A stretch of DNA of 64,000 nucleotides from contig NZ_CAKZTI010000054.1 in NCBI RefSeq assembly GCF_937921625.1, positions 48,301-112,300 on the forward strand, given 5' to 3'. This DNA comes from an uncultured Campylobacter sp. (lineage in GTDB: Bacteria > Campylobacterota > Campylobacteria > Campylobacterales > Campylobacteraceae). This document shows positions 9,767 to 18,736 of this stretch, piece by piece. Positions within the stretch are counted from its first letter, which is position 1. Each line of letters starts with the position of its first letter. Made by a program: the position numbers and the translations under genes. Under the pieces are notes generated by a model, which was given only the letters and a program-made list of their open reading frames with translations, ran no database searches and had not been told where the DNA came from.

Positions 9767-12187
9767 TTAGAATTTTATCCTCGAAGGCTCCATCGGCTTG
9801 CTGTAGAAGTAGCCTTGCATATATTTAATCCCCATCTCTTCTAAGATGATTGAAATTTCGTGGTTTTCTACGTATTCGGCGATGAGCTCGTAGCCCTGCT
9901 TGCGCGCGAAGTTAGCGATGGTTTCGACGATAGCGCGCGAGTTTTTATCGTTTGCGATGTTTTTGATGAGTGCTCCGTCGATCTTTATGTAATCCACGTC
10001 GAGCGTTAAAATTCTATAGTAGTTGGAGTATCCGCTGCCAAAATCGTCTATCGCGACCTTGCAGCCGTAGTTTTTGGCTACGGCGATGAAGCTTCTAAGA
10101 CTCTCGTAATCGTCAAATTCCTCGCTTTCTAAAATTTCGATGAATAGATTTGAAGCATTTGGGCTGGATGCGAGCTTGCGCTCTAAAAGCTCTTTGATGC
10201 CTTCGTTTGCGATGTCAAAATATGAAAGATTTATGCTAAAGCAAGTTCCCGCGAAGCGGTCTAGCAAGCGAAAGGCTTCGTTTATTACGACCTGAGTTAG
10301 CGGGATGTAGAGAGAGGTTTGCTTTGCGATGTCGATAAACTCACCCGGGCAGCGCGTCTTGCCCGAGCGGTCGATTAGGCGGATTAGAATTTCATATACT
10401 AACGGGACATAATCACCGCCCTCGGTGCCGTAGGTGTTACCACTAGGATCGCGGTGGGTGATATCAAATATGGGCTGAACAAGCACAAAGACTTGATTTT
10501 TCTTGATCGCATTTTGAATGGTGTTGATCATAATCTGATTTTGCAGATATTTTTCCTCAATCGCATTTGGGCGCGAATAAAAGCCCACGTGCTCGTTTTT
10601 GCTCTGCGCCTCATACATCGCCATAACCGCCTGAAAGACCCTATTTGCGCCACCCGCTACGTCGGCACGCTCGCTCACGCCCATCGTGATATTTAAAGGC
10701 GCGGAGGCAAAGCCCTCGGTGGTATGGAGATTAAAAACCTTGTCGGTGAAGTATTTATTTATGATCTCCGCGTCGCGCGCGACATTTAGTCCCTCGTAAA
10801 ATAGGCAAAACTCATCCGATTGGATGCGAAAGATACTAGCTTTGATCTCGTGCGATTCGATACACATCGCAAGCGTACGCGCAAAGGAGCGCAGAATTTC
10901 ATTCGTCGTCTCCGCCTTGTAAAAAAGCCGTAAATTTGCAAAATTTACGATAGTTATGTAGATCGCTACGCCCGTTTTTTCGGCGTTTATTAGCTCATAT
11001 AGCGCTGCTTCGTTGCCCTGACCCGTAAGATGATCGATATAGACTTGATTGTTTAAGCTCTCCTTTGCGCTCGCAAGAGCTAGTTTCATAATCTCGCGCT
11101 CACCGATGTCATGAGTGTAAAGCGCATATAGCGGCGGCTTGGATGCAGCCACGATATTTGCTAGTCTTAGGCTTACATCGGCTAGCTCGCCGTTTTTACG
11201 GAGCAGGCGCGTATCTTTGGCGCTTTTATTTACCATCGTAGGAAGTTCGATCCCTTTATCTTTGGGCATCAAAACTCCAAGATCGCTCCCTTGTAGCTCG
11301 CTTTGTTCGTAGCCGCTTAAGCTAAGCGCGCTTTTATTAGCGTATAAAATTTTAAAGTTTTGATCTGCTAAAACTATCGCTTCGCCTGCCTCCTCGCATA
11401 GCGCGCGATAGGGCGCGAGGGCGCGTTTACTACGCAAAGCATCGGAATTTATGATGTAAGTAAGCAGTAAAAACGACAAAAACACCGCCGTGTAAAGCAT
11501 CGTCATTTGCATAAACGAGCCGTAAAATTCCTCGCTAGCGTAAGAAAATCGCTCGCGCAGGCTTGCGAAGCGCTCGTTGAGCAACGAGAGATTATCGCTT
11601 ACAATGATATTTTGCCGCTCGAAATTCCTTAAAATTTGCCGTGCGATTCCTATAAACGCAGCTTCGTCGGGGCTTGACGCATCTGCGCTTTCTAGCGCAC
11701 TTTTTAAAGCGGAGATCTCGGAGCGATTTTTATAATTAAGCCCTAAAATTTGAGAGTAGAGATTTGCTCTTTGCGCATTTGCGCCACTGGATAAAAATTT
11801 TTGCTGCAGACTTTGAAAAAGGATTAAATTCTGCGAATTTAAAGCCCCAAGCTCGTCCAAAAGTGAAATCTTATCGCTAAAAGCGTTTCCGATCGCGCGC
11901 ACATCGCTGCTAAGTCCGATTTTATCGATGATTTTGTCTTTTTGTAAAGCTTGCAGCACCTGATAGATGCCGCGCATATCGGCATTTGCGATCGAAAAGT
12001 CCCTTCTTGCGATCTTTGCATCAAATAATATATTTAAGCGGTTATCGGCGTTATCGATCAAAGCTAGCTCGCGCGAAATCGTGCTAAATCTCGCTACATC
12101 TCTTAGCGACGAGAAATAATTCCCGGCGATGATTATGCCTAATATCATAATCCCCACCATCAAAGCCCACATTATCTTATCTTTCAT
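9767..12187 (-). CDS. PAS-GGDEF-EAL membrane sensor, probable c-di-GMP phosphodiesterase
   Basis: 806-residue inner-membrane signalling protein. TM1 at about 6-26 and TM2 at 228-247 enclose a periplasmic helical sensor region; a PAS domain (about 258-365), GGDEF domain (375-535) and EAL domain (555-800) follow. The GGDEF motif is QSDEF (456-460) and the metal-binding region is altered, so cyclase activity is unlikely. The EAL domain keeps the key residues: YEILIR (598-603), EILESE, DDFGSGYSN (714-722), YIKIDG and EYVE, so hydrolysis of c-di-GMP is plausible. Its start overlaps the stop of the upstream di-haem cytochrome gene by 11 bp, which indicates co-translation and may link sensing to respiration. 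Confidence 0.88.
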   Translation of the reverse strand: MKDKIMWALMVGIMILGIIIAGNYFSSLRDVARFSTISRELALIDNADNRLNILFDAKIARRDFSIANADMRGIYQVLQALQKDKIIDKIGLSSDVRAIGNAFSDKISLLDELGALNSQNLILFQSLQQKFLSSGANAQRANLYSQILGLNYKNRSEISALKSALESADASSPDEAAFIGIARQILRNFERQNIIVSDNLSLLNERFASLRERFSYASEEFYGSFMQMTMLYTAVFLSFLLLTYIINSDALRSKRALAPYRALCEEAGEAIVLADQNFKILYANKSALSLSGYEQSELQGSDLGVLMPKDKGIELPTMVNKSAKDTRLLRKNGELADVSLRLANIVAASKPPLYALYTHDIGEREIMKLALASAKESLNNQVYIDHLTGQGNEAALYELINAEKTGVAIYITIVNFANLRLFYKAETTNEILRSFARTLAMCIESHEIKASIFRIQSDEFCLFYEGLNVARDAEIINKYFTDKVFNLHTTEGFASAPLNITMGVSERADVAGGANRVFQAVMAMYEAQSKNEHVGFYSRPNAIEEKYLQNQIMINTIQNAIKKNQVFVLVQPIFDITHRDPSGNTYGTEGGDYVPLVYEILIRLIDRSGKTRCPGEFIDIAKQTSLYIPLTQVVINEAFRLLDRFAGTCFSINLSYFDIANEGIKELLERKLASSPNASNLFIEILESEEFDDYESLRSFIAVAKNYGCKVAIDDFGSGYSNYYRILTLDVDYIKIDGALIKNIANDKNSRAIVETIANFARKQGYELIAEYVENHEISIILEEMGIKYMQGYFYSKPMEPSRIKF

Positions 12188-13049
12188 CCTGCGCCTCCGT
12201 CATCTCGCCCTTAAGTGTAGCCAAAAAGCTCATCAAAGCATCAAGCTCCCCATCGTTAAGATCGTATTTTAGCAGATCCTTTGCGATCTGTCGCACCGCA
12301 AGACGCAAATCCGTCTGCCCGTTTACGTAAGGTGCGGTTTGCGTGATATTACGCAAGCTAGGCACGCGGCGCAACTCAAATCCGTCGGAAGTGAACCTAT
12401 GCCTAGGCGCATCCTCCTCTTCCGCGCTTGGGCGAATTTTAGTAAAACTGCCGGTGCCTAGGCTAACGCCGTTGTGACATGCCGAGCACAGCCGCACAAA
12501 AAGCACATATCCGTTATATTCGGCATCATTTAGCTTAACCTCGCCGCGCAAAAATCGGTCAAATTTGGAATTTATCGCCGTTTTGGACTTTAAAAATTCC
12601 GCCAGCGCATCAATGAAGTTCGCCGTATTCGCCTCGCCGTAAGCACTTTCAAAAGCCTGCTTGTAGGCTAAATTCTTCCTAATAAGCTCTAAAATTTTAT
12701 CTTCGCTCGCATCAAGCTCGTTCGTGCCAAAGACCGACGCTGCGATCCGCGCTTCAAAGCCCGCGAAATTATAATCGCCTAAGTAGCGATCAAAGTAATA
12801 AGAATTTATTAGCGTAGGCACGCGTCCATCGCGTACTGAAGCGCCTGAGTCGTTTAGATAGAAGTTATGGCAGCTCTCGCAGGAGCGGCCTTTGCTACTA
12901 AATCTTACATCGGTAAAAATTTTTGCGCCCAGCCGCGCCTTTTGTGGGTCATATTTAGGCATCTCAAGCGGCGAGAAAAGATTGCCGCAAAGCCCCAAAA
13001 CCGGCGCCAGGCTAAATATAAAACAGCTTAAAGCTCGCTTCGATCTCAT
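12177..13049 (-). CDS. Di-haem cytochrome c peroxidase/MauG-family protein
   Basis: 290-residue exported di-haem protein. A signal peptide (about 1-21) precedes two haem-binding motifs, CESCH (57-61) and CSACH (188-192), with the family's RRVPSLRNITQTAPYVNG near residue 235 and a C-terminal ELDALMSFLATL. This is the bacterial cytochrome c peroxidase/MauG fold; reduction of H2O2 in the periplasm is the usual role, but many members have other substrates. The gene starts 38 bp inside the end of the methyltransferase gene and its end overlaps the start of the sensor gene, so the three form one operon. Confidence 0.85.
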   Translation of the reverse strand: MRSKRALSCFIFSLAPVLGLCGNLFSPLEMPKYDPQKARLGAKIFTDVRFSSKGRSCESCHNFYLNDSGASVRDGRVPTLINSYYFDRYLGDYNFAGFEARIAASVFGTNELDASEDKILELIRKNLAYKQAFESAYGEANTANFIDALAEFLKSKTAINSKFDRFLRGEVKLNDAEYNGYVLFVRLCSACHNGVSLGTGSFTKIRPSAEEEDAPRHRFTSDGFELRRVPSLRNITQTAPYVNGQTDLRLAVRQIAKDLLKYDLNDGELDALMSFLATLKGEMTEAQDER

Positions 13050-13920
13050 CGCTTATCATCCCGCCTTTAGCCCGCTTTTTCAAAAGCTCCTCGATCTCGC
13101 GCTCACTAGCCTCCGCGCCGTCCATATGCAGGTGCCACGCGGCGTTTTGCACAGCTTCTTGCAGGCTGCGTTTTTGCTCGCGCTTTTCGGTTAAAATTTC
13201 GCTTTTAAATTTGATGTCGCGCGCCCCGAGCAGCGCCTCAAACTTTTCGGCGGCGGTAGCAAGCCTTTTATGCCCCGTGCCGAAGCGCTCAAAAAGCGGC
13301 GCCAGCATCGATGAATTACGCTCGCTCGCCCAGTTTAGATAAATTTTGCGCTCGCCCAAAGCCAAAAACGCCTCAAAATCCTCCGTGCTTTTTAGCGCGG
13401 GGCTCATCGTAAGAAACGCGATGTCAAAAGCTGCGGGAATTTTAAAATTTTCGCTCCCTCGGGTTTTGCTCGCGGCGTCTTTAAAATTTAAAGCCCGCGC
13501 TTCTTGAGCTTGCGCGTTTGAAATTTCGCTTTGCGAGCGCGGATAAATTTTAAAATTTTCGCCCGCCGCGTCTGCAAAGCTATCGCGGCTCAGCCGCTCG
13601 AAAAACTCCGCAAAGCTTAAATTTAATACGTTTTGCAAGCTGATGCCAAACTCCTCCGCGCTGCGCCTTAGCTCGCGCAACATCCCCTCCGAGCTATCGA
13701 TCGCCGTAACCTTAGCGCCCAGCGACGCGAGATATAGCGAGTAAACCCCCGTGCCGGTGCCCACGTCGAGCACGCTTTTGCCCGCAAAGCTCACGCCCCA
13801 GCCGCGCAGTATCTCAAACACCCGCTTACCGAAATCCCCTAACTCGCCGCTAAATTTAGCGTAACTTTCGGACTTTTTATCCCAGCTATTTTCATGTGCT
13901 TTTTCGCCGATTTTCTCCAC
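13012..13920 (-). CDS. Class I SAM-dependent methyltransferase with internal insertion
   Basis: 302-residue cytoplasmic methyltransferase. Motif I is VLDVGTGTGVYSL (about 49-61), with AIDSSEGMLREL as the acidic loop. The substrate is unknown. Between motif I and the FDIAFLTMSPAL strand lies a 40-50-residue segment rich in Asn, Ala, Ser and Glu (containing ENFKI twice and ALNFKDAAS), encoded by DNA with the AATTTTAAAATTT word found in spacers; family members have a short loop here. First gene of the minus-strand operon with the cytochrome and sensor genes; divergent from the metal ABC transporter. Confidence 0.75.
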   Translation of the reverse strand: MEKIGEKAHENSWDKKSESYAKFSGELGDFGKRVFEILRGWGVSFAGKSVLDVGTGTGVYSLYLASLGAKVTAIDSSEGMLRELRRSAEEFGISLQNVLNLSFAEFFERLSRDSFADAAGENFKIYPRSQSEISNAQAQEARALNFKDAASKTRGSENFKIPAAFDIAFLTMSPALKSTEDFEAFLALGERKIYLNWASERNSSMLAPLFERFGTGHKRLATAAEKFEALLGARDIKFKSEILTEKREQKRSLQEAVQNAAWHLHMDGAEASEREIEELLKKRAKGGMISDEIEASFKLFYI

Positions 13921-13980
13921 CGCTAGCCTTTAAATTTTTCGTAATAATAGCAAAATTTGGCAATTTTTCCGAATTTGGGC

Positions 13981-13986
13981 TATAAT
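13981..13986 (+). promoter_or_regulatory. -10 element of the metal ABC transporter operon
   Basis: TATAAT sits 34 bases before ATG 14020 in the 100-bp divergent spacer. No convincing Zur/Fur box was seen next to it. Confidence 0.55.
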
Positions 13987-14019
13987 AAATGCTTTCAAAA
14001 TCTAGGCGAAAGGGCGTTC

Positions 14020-14787
14020 ATGGCGGACGTGACGATAAGAAATTTAAACTTTGCTTACGAAAAACGCGAAATTTTAAAAGATATAAACTTAAACTACGAG
14101 CTACGCGATTTTTTAGCAATTTTCGGGCCCAACGGCGGCGGCAAAAGTACCCTTTTAAAGCTGCTTTTGGGGCTGCTGCGACCAAGCTCGGGCACGATCG
14201 AAATTTTAGGTAGATCGCCCGCGCTTGCCAGAGCGCAAATGGGCTACGTGCCGCAGTTCATCGCGATAAACAAAAGCTTTCCCATAAGCGTGCTCGAAGT
14301 CGTTTTAATAGGGCTGATAGATAAGAAAATTTTCGGCTTCTACTCCAAATCCGAGCGCGAGCAAGCCATGCAAGCTTTGGAGCGCGTAGGCATGCAGAGC
14401 TTAGCCTGCTGCCGTATCAGCGAGCTTAGCGGCGGGCAGAGACAGCGCGTTTACATAGCGCGGGCGCTGTGCGCGAAGACTAAAATTTTACTTCTTGACG
14501 AACCGCTAGCGAGCATCGATACGATGGGGCAGGTTCAAATTTACGAGCTTTTAAAATCCCTAAATGAGAGCGGCTGTGGCATAATTCTAATCAGCCACGA
14601 CGTGCAGCTTGCGCTAAACTACGCAAACCGCGCTCTTTACGTCGCAAACGGCTCGGCGCATACTCATGAGATCGATCCGGGGGGCAGAGCGGAATTTTTA
14701 GAACACCTGCAACGCGAGCACGGCCACTTCTGCGCCGTCGATCTCGCGCTTAACGAATGCTGCTGCAAGGAGGGCGAAAATGGCTGA
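14020..14787 (+). CDS. znuC: Metal ABC transporter ATP-binding protein (ZnuC-like)
   Basis: 255-residue ATPase of a Zn/Mn importer. Walker A GPNGGGKST, Q-loop YVPQ, signature LSGGQRQR, Walker B ILLLDEP and switch His (LISHDVQLAL) are intact. The C-terminal tail is His- and Cys-rich (HLQREHGHF, NECCCKEGE), suggesting metal sensing. The start at ATG 14020 is chosen because AAAGGGCG lies just upstream; an earlier in-frame start at 13957 would cover the promoter. It overlaps the permease gene by 8 bp. No substrate-binding protein gene is next to it. Confidence 0.85.
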   Translation: MADVTIRNLNFAYEKREILKDINLNYELRDFLAIFGPNGGGKSTLLKLLLGLLRPSSGTIEILGRSPALARAQMGYVPQFIAINKSFPISVLEVVLIGLIDKKIFGFYSKSEREQAMQALERVGMQSLACCRISELSGGQRQRVYIARALCAKTKILLLDEPLASIDTMGQVQIYELLKSLNESGCGIILISHDVQLALNYANRALYVANGSAHTHEIDPGGRAEFLEHLQREHGHFCAVDLALNECCCKEGENG

Positions 14788-15583
14788 AATTTTATCTTAC
14801 GATTTCATGCGAAACGCCCTACTTGGCGGGCTTTTAGTCAGCATAGTCTGCGGCGTCGTGGGCTCTTTAGTCGTGATAAATCGCATGAGCTTCATAGCAG
14901 GCGGCATCGCGCACGGCGCATACGGCGGCATCGGCATCGCGCTATTTTTAGGCATCTCGCCCGTGCTAGGAGCTAGCGTATTTGCGCTGTTTTTGGGGCT
15001 GCTAATCGCTTACGTCACGCTGCGAAACACCGAACGCTTTGACGCCGTAATCGGCGCGATATGGGCGTTTGGAATGGCGCTTGGGATAATCTTTGCCGAT
15101 CTCACGCCAGGGTACAAATCCGATCTGATGAGCTTTTTATTCGGCTCGATCTTAGCGATAAATCACGAAAATTTGATCTTCATCGGCATTTGCGGCGCGG
15201 CATTTGCGGCGCTTACGGCGTGCTTTTACAGACAGTTTTTAGCGATCAGCTTCGATAAGGAATTTGCCCTGCTGCGCGGAGTTAATACGAGCGTCTTTTA
15301 CTACGTCCTCGTAGTGATGGCTAGCCTCGCGGTGGTCGCGTCGATTCAGATCGTGGGGCTAATCTTGGTGATCTCGCTGATGACGATCCCGCCCTTCATC
15401 GCCGAAAAAATTTCAAAAAACTTAGGCTCGATGATGGCGATAAGCTGTGCGCTATCGGCGCTTTTCTGCGCGGCGGGACTTATTTTGAGCTTTAAGCTCA
15501 ATCTAACCAGCGGCGCTTCGATAATCCTAGTCGCCTCGGTCTGCTTTTTCGCAAGCTCGATCTTTAGCAAACTTCGCGCCTAA
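14780..15583 (+). CDS. znuB: Metal ABC transporter permease (ZnuB-like)
   Basis: 267-residue ABC-3 family permease with about eight helices; GGIAHGAYGGIGIAL and VSLMTIPPFIAEKIS-like stretches are typical of ZnuB/MntB. It forms the membrane channel with the overlapping ATPase. Zn or Mn cannot be told apart. Its last 57 bp overlap the 3' end of the DMT-transporter gene on the opposite strand. Confidence 0.85.
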   Translation: MAEILSYDFMRNALLGGLLVSIVCGVVGSLVVINRMSFIAGGIAHGAYGGIGIALFLGISPVLGASVFALFLGLLIAYVTLRNTERFDAVIGAIWAFGMALGIIFADLTPGYKSDLMSFLFGSILAINHENLIFIGICGAAFAALTACFYRQFLAISFDKEFALLRGVNTSVFYYVLVVMASLAVVASIQIVGLILVISLMTIPPFIAEKISKNLGSMMAISCALSALFCAAGLILSFKLNLTSGASIILVASVCFFASSIFSKLRA

Positions 15584-17365
15584 AAGCCCGCCTAGCTCGC
15601 TAAGCAGGATGCCTGCGAGTATCAGCGCCGCGCCTAAAATTTGAAGCGCGCTTAGCTTCTCGCCGAAAGCATACCCCATAATGCCCGCGCTTACGGGCTC
15701 CAGCGCGAAAATCAGCACCGTTTTTATCTCGCTTACGCCGCGATTTTGCGCCATTGTTTGGATCACAAACGCCGCAACGGTAGCAAAGATCGAGGTCAAA
15801 ACCAGTGCGAAAACGAAATCAAAGCTCGGCGAAAAGATCAAATTTCCAAGCACCTTTATCTCGCCTTCAAATTCCGCGTGCGGAGTGAAAACCGCCACGA
15901 GTAGCGCGCAGACGCAGACGCAGATGAACTGCACGATCACGAAGCCGTAGAGATTGCTTTTGCGCGCGCAGACGCCGGTAAATACGATGTGAAGCGCGTA
16001 TGCAAACGCCGAAACTAGCGTCAGCCGCTCGCCTATGCCGAAACCCACCGCGCTTGCTCCGCTTAAAAAATACAGCCCCAAAAGCGCTACGACCGCGCCG
16101 CCAAAGGCGCTCGCACCGACCTTTTTGCCGAAGAACGCAAGCATCAAAAAGGGCACGATGACGACATTTAGCCCCAAAATAAACGCCACCGTCGAGGAGA
16201 GCGCATAATCAAGCGCTATGGTCTGGCAGGAAAAATCGCAAAATAGCATCAGCCCGCAAAACACGCCCCGCCCTATCGTGCCGCGGTCGAATTTGACGCC
16301 GAAGCGCAGGCAGGCGAGGTAGGTAAAAATACTCGCCGCCAAAAAGCGCCAAAACAAAAAGCTAAAAACGTCGCCGCTATGCAGCGCCCGCTGAACAGGC
16401 ACGAAGGTACAGCCCCAAACGATCGCTACGAAAAGCAGTCCCAGATCCCATAGCCTGCTAGGCGGAGCGGGATTTTGCGCGCGGCTTTGCGCAGAATTAG
16501 AATTTTGCCCGAAACTCTGCGTAGAGTTCGAGCTTTGCGTGCAGTTTTGCGTAGAGGCAGAATTTTGCGCGGTAGCAGGGCTCTGCGTAGAATCAGAGCT
16601 TTGCGCGAAATCGAAATTCTGCGCGAAATTTAAGCTTCGAGCGGAGCTAGAATTCTCTGCCGAATTAGATTTCTTCGCAAAATTCCGCGCCTTAAAATTT
16701 TTCAATCCAAAGCTCTGCGGCGTATGAGCAGAGCTTGGGCAGATTGCAATGACCTCGGTAAAATTTTTCTTTGAGCGTCGCGTATGGGCGGCAGCGAGAC
16801 TTTTTGCGAGGCTTAAATTTGGCTCGTTTACGATGCTTGCACGGCTTAGCGAACTTGCACTGTTTGCGCTGTTGCGAGTAAAATTTTCCGCAAAATTTAA
16901 TATAAAATTTCGCTTGAAATTCTTTGTGGAATTTTCGCAAGGATCTGTTTTGGAGAATTTCGCGGAATTTAAAGCCCTGTTTTCGGCGTAGCTAGGAATC
17001 TGCGCGGGCTTTAAATTTAACGCAAAAGCCGCGAAATTTAAAGCGGATTTTCTTTCGAGATTTTTGACGCGCGGAGCGGAATAGGGCGCTACGAGACTGT
17101 GCACGGCAAAACCGACCGAGGCACGATTGCGTGCGGCGAAACCGGCCGAAGTGGGATAAAATTTTAAATCTCGCACGCTCATAAAATTTAACTCGGCGAC
17201 CGCGTATTGAAATTTAAAATTTCTTTTGAAGCAGGAAGCGGGAGCGAAATTTACCGCACCGCCGGACGCTGTGTTTTCCGCGCACTCACATACCTGATTT
17301 GAGATAAAATTTAAAGCGGATTTTGAATTAAAATTTTCCGCGGGCTCCGAGATAGAATTTTTCAT
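15527..17365 (-). CDS. EamA/DMT-family transporter with long low-complexity N-terminus
   Basis: The C-terminal half (from about residue 305, LWDLGLLFVAIVWGCTFVPVQ) is a complete ten-helix EamA/DMT transporter of about 300 residues, the usual family length. Before it lie some 300 residues rich in Asn, Phe, Ala and Ser with recurring LNFA/NFAE/NFKR units and, at about 250-300, degenerate AQNS/STQS repeats. No in-frame ATG occurs between residue 62 and the transporter core, and neither ATG 17365 nor ATG 17182 has a strong ribosome site, so the true start is uncertain. The extension may be translated spacer-type repeat DNA. Overlaps znuB convergently by 57 bp. Confidence 0.7.
   Translation of the reverse strand: MKNSISEPAENFNSKSALNFISNQVCECAENTASGGAVNFAPASCFKRNFKFQYAVAELNFMSVRDLKFYPTSAGFAARNRASVGFAVHSLVAPYSAPRVKNLERKSALNFAAFALNLKPAQIPSYAENRALNSAKFSKTDPCENSTKNFKRNFILNFAENFTRNSANSASSLSRASIVNEPNLSLAKSLAAAHTRRSKKNFTEVIAICPSSAHTPQSFGLKNFKARNFAKKSNSAENSSSARSLNFAQNFDFAQSSDSTQSPATAQNSASTQNCTQSSNSTQSFGQNSNSAQSRAQNPAPPSRLWDLGLLFVAIVWGCTFVPVQRALHSGDVFSFLFWRFLAASIFTYLACLRFGVKFDRGTIGRGVFCGLMLFCDFSCQTIALDYALSSTVAFILGLNVVIVPFLMLAFFGKKVGASAFGGAVVALLGLYFLSGASAVGFGIGERLTLVSAFAYALHIVFTGVCARKSNLYGFVIVQFICVCVCALLVAVFTPHAEFEGEIKVLGNLIFSPSFDFVFALVLTSIFATVAAFVIQTMAQNRGVSEIKTVLIFALEPVSAGIMGYAFGEKLSALQILGAALILAGILLSELGGLLGAKFAKDRACEKADRGD
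16470..16640 (-). repeat. Degenerate tandem repeat in the DMT-transporter gene
   Basis: Units of about 18-21 bp built on TTTTGCGY-TAGA-like words encode repeated AQNS/STQS peptides (residues about 250-300 of the transporter). Copies differ at many positions. Its composition is unlike the adjoining transmembrane-coding part. Confidence 0.55.
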
Positions 17366-17410
17366 AAATTTAAAGTAGAATTTCGCTGAGATCTTATCGT
17401 GGTCGCGCGC

Positions 17411-18040
17411 CTATCTGACCGTCTTTATCGCGTTTAAAATCGCGCCCGAGTTTTTGCGAAACTCCCTTTCGTTTTTACTTAAAAAATCGAAGCTTTCGTT
17501 GATGAGCGCGCTGCTAAATTCGCTACTAAAATCGTCTCCGGGCTCGCGTCCAACGGCACTTTTAAAGCTTTTAGCAAAGCTCGCGTCGGCTCCTAGTTCG
17601 CGTGCCAAAGGGCGAATGATTTCGTAAATTTCATCAAAGGCGTTGGTGCGCAGATAGTGGCTAAATAGCACCTCGCCGCTCATTACTGCCTTAGTATCGG
17701 CTTCGGACATATCTTTTATTTTAGCGAGTAGGAGCTTTTTGATCGGCTCTACGGCAAGACTTAGCTTCTTGCTCGCCAGCCTTTGCATATTCTGCACGGC
17801 GATACTTTTTTTGCCCGCGCGCTCGGTAATGTAGCTAGGCAGATCAAGCTCGTAATCCTGCACGCCAGTGCGTTCGTATTCATTTGCGGCACGCTCTATC
17901 AAAGTGCTTAGTGAGTTTTTAAAATTTTCGCTATCGCCCGCGCCCGCACTAAGCATCACGTCCAGTCCCTTTACGGCAACCTCTTCCCAGCTAGCAGTCG
18001 CAAATAGCGGCAATAAACAAAGGATTAATTTTTTAAGCAA
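17411..18040 (-). CDS. DUF4197-like exported protein
   Basis: 209-residue protein with a short signal peptide (MLKKLILCLLPLFATAS). The mature region shows the DUF4197 order: paired helices, IKDMSEADTKAVMSGE, a LRTNAFDEIYEIIRPLAREL stretch, and a C-terminal ALINESFDFLSKNEREFRKN. Similarity is by pattern and moderate; function is unknown. The start is TTG 18040 with GGGGA seven bases upstream. Divergent from mntP across an 86-bp promoter region. Confidence 0.65.
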   Translation of the reverse strand: MLKKLILCLLPLFATASWEEVAVKGLDVMLSAGAGDSENFKNSLSTLIERAANEYERTGVQDYELDLPSYITERAGKKSIAVQNMQRLASKKLSLAVEPIKKLLLAKIKDMSEADTKAVMSGEVLFSHYLRTNAFDEIYEIIRPLARELGADASFAKSFKSAVGREPGDDFSSEFSSALINESFDFLSKNEREFRKNSGAILNAIKTVR

Positions 18041-18060
18041 AGTTTTTCCCCAATTAAAGA

Positions 18061-18098
18061 TTGATTATTTTATTTCGAAAATTTTAATGTATAATCAA
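18061..18098 (+). promoter_or_regulatory. mntP promoter with flanking dyad
   Basis: TATAAT at 18090-18095 lies 32 bases before mntP. The perfect inverted octamers TTGATTAT (18061-18068) and ATAATCAA (18091-18098) flank the -35 to -10 region with 22 bases between, and the right arm overlaps the -10 box. They could bind a metal regulator, but this is inference. Confidence 0.45.
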
Positions 18099-18126
18099 CG
18101 CTTTTATAATACCAAAAGGGCTAAAT

Positions 18127-18681
18127 ATGGAGCTTTTACTCATCGCTTTCGCGCTTGCGATGGACAGCGTAGCGCTTAGTATCTCAAACGGCGCGAAATA
18201 TCCGAATTTTAAATTTGCGCAGATCGCGCGCATCGCATTTTTCTATGCGGCGGCTCAGTTTATAATGCCGCTTGCAGGCTACGCTTTGGGGATAAACTTC
18301 GTCAAATTTATCGCGCAGATCGATCACTTCGTCGCGTTTGGGATTTTATCGTTTTTGGGCATTAAGATGATCGCGGAATCCCGCCGCGAGCAGGACGAGC
18401 CAGATCCACGCCTAAGCACGAAGGAGCTGGTGCTGGGCGCGATCGCCACCAGCATCGATGCGATGGCCGTGGGCGTGACCTTTGCGTTCGGTGAGATAAA
18501 CATCCTCTACGCCTGTTGCGTAATCGGGTTCGTCTGCTTCGCGCTGTGCGTCGTGGCGTGCTACGTAGGCAAGCTAACGGGCGAATATCTACACTCAAAG
18601 GCGCTCGTTTTAGGCGGCGTGATTTTGATACTAATCGGAGTTAAAATTTTACTCTCGCACCTCGGTATTATCGATATTTAG
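18127..18681 (+). CDS. mntP: Manganese efflux pump MntP
   Basis: 184-residue six-helix inner-membrane Mn2+ exporter. Both family motifs are intact: MDSVALSISNG in helix 1 and TSIDAMAVGVTF in helix 4. Length is typical. AAAAGGG precedes the start. It protects against excess Mn; a metal importer operon lies 3 kb away on the same strand. Confidence 0.9.
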   Translation: MELLLIAFALAMDSVALSISNGAKYPNFKFAQIARIAFFYAAAQFIMPLAGYALGINFVKFIAQIDHFVAFGILSFLGIKMIAESRREQDEPDPRLSTKELVLGAIATSIDAMAVGVTFAFGEINILYACCVIGFVCFALCVVACYVGKLTGEYLHSKALVLGGVILILIGVKILLSHLGIIDI

Positions 18682-18699
18682 CGGCTTTTAAGCGCCGCT
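18680..18699 (+). terminator. Possible terminator after mntP
   Basis: AGCGGC and GCCGCT form a six-pair stem overlapping the mntP stop; the following T-rich stretch is interrupted (TTTGCGATAATTTTT), so termination would be weak. Confidence 0.35.
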
Positions 18700-18736
18700 T
18701 TGCGATAATTTTTAAAACTAATACGCAGGAGCGAAA

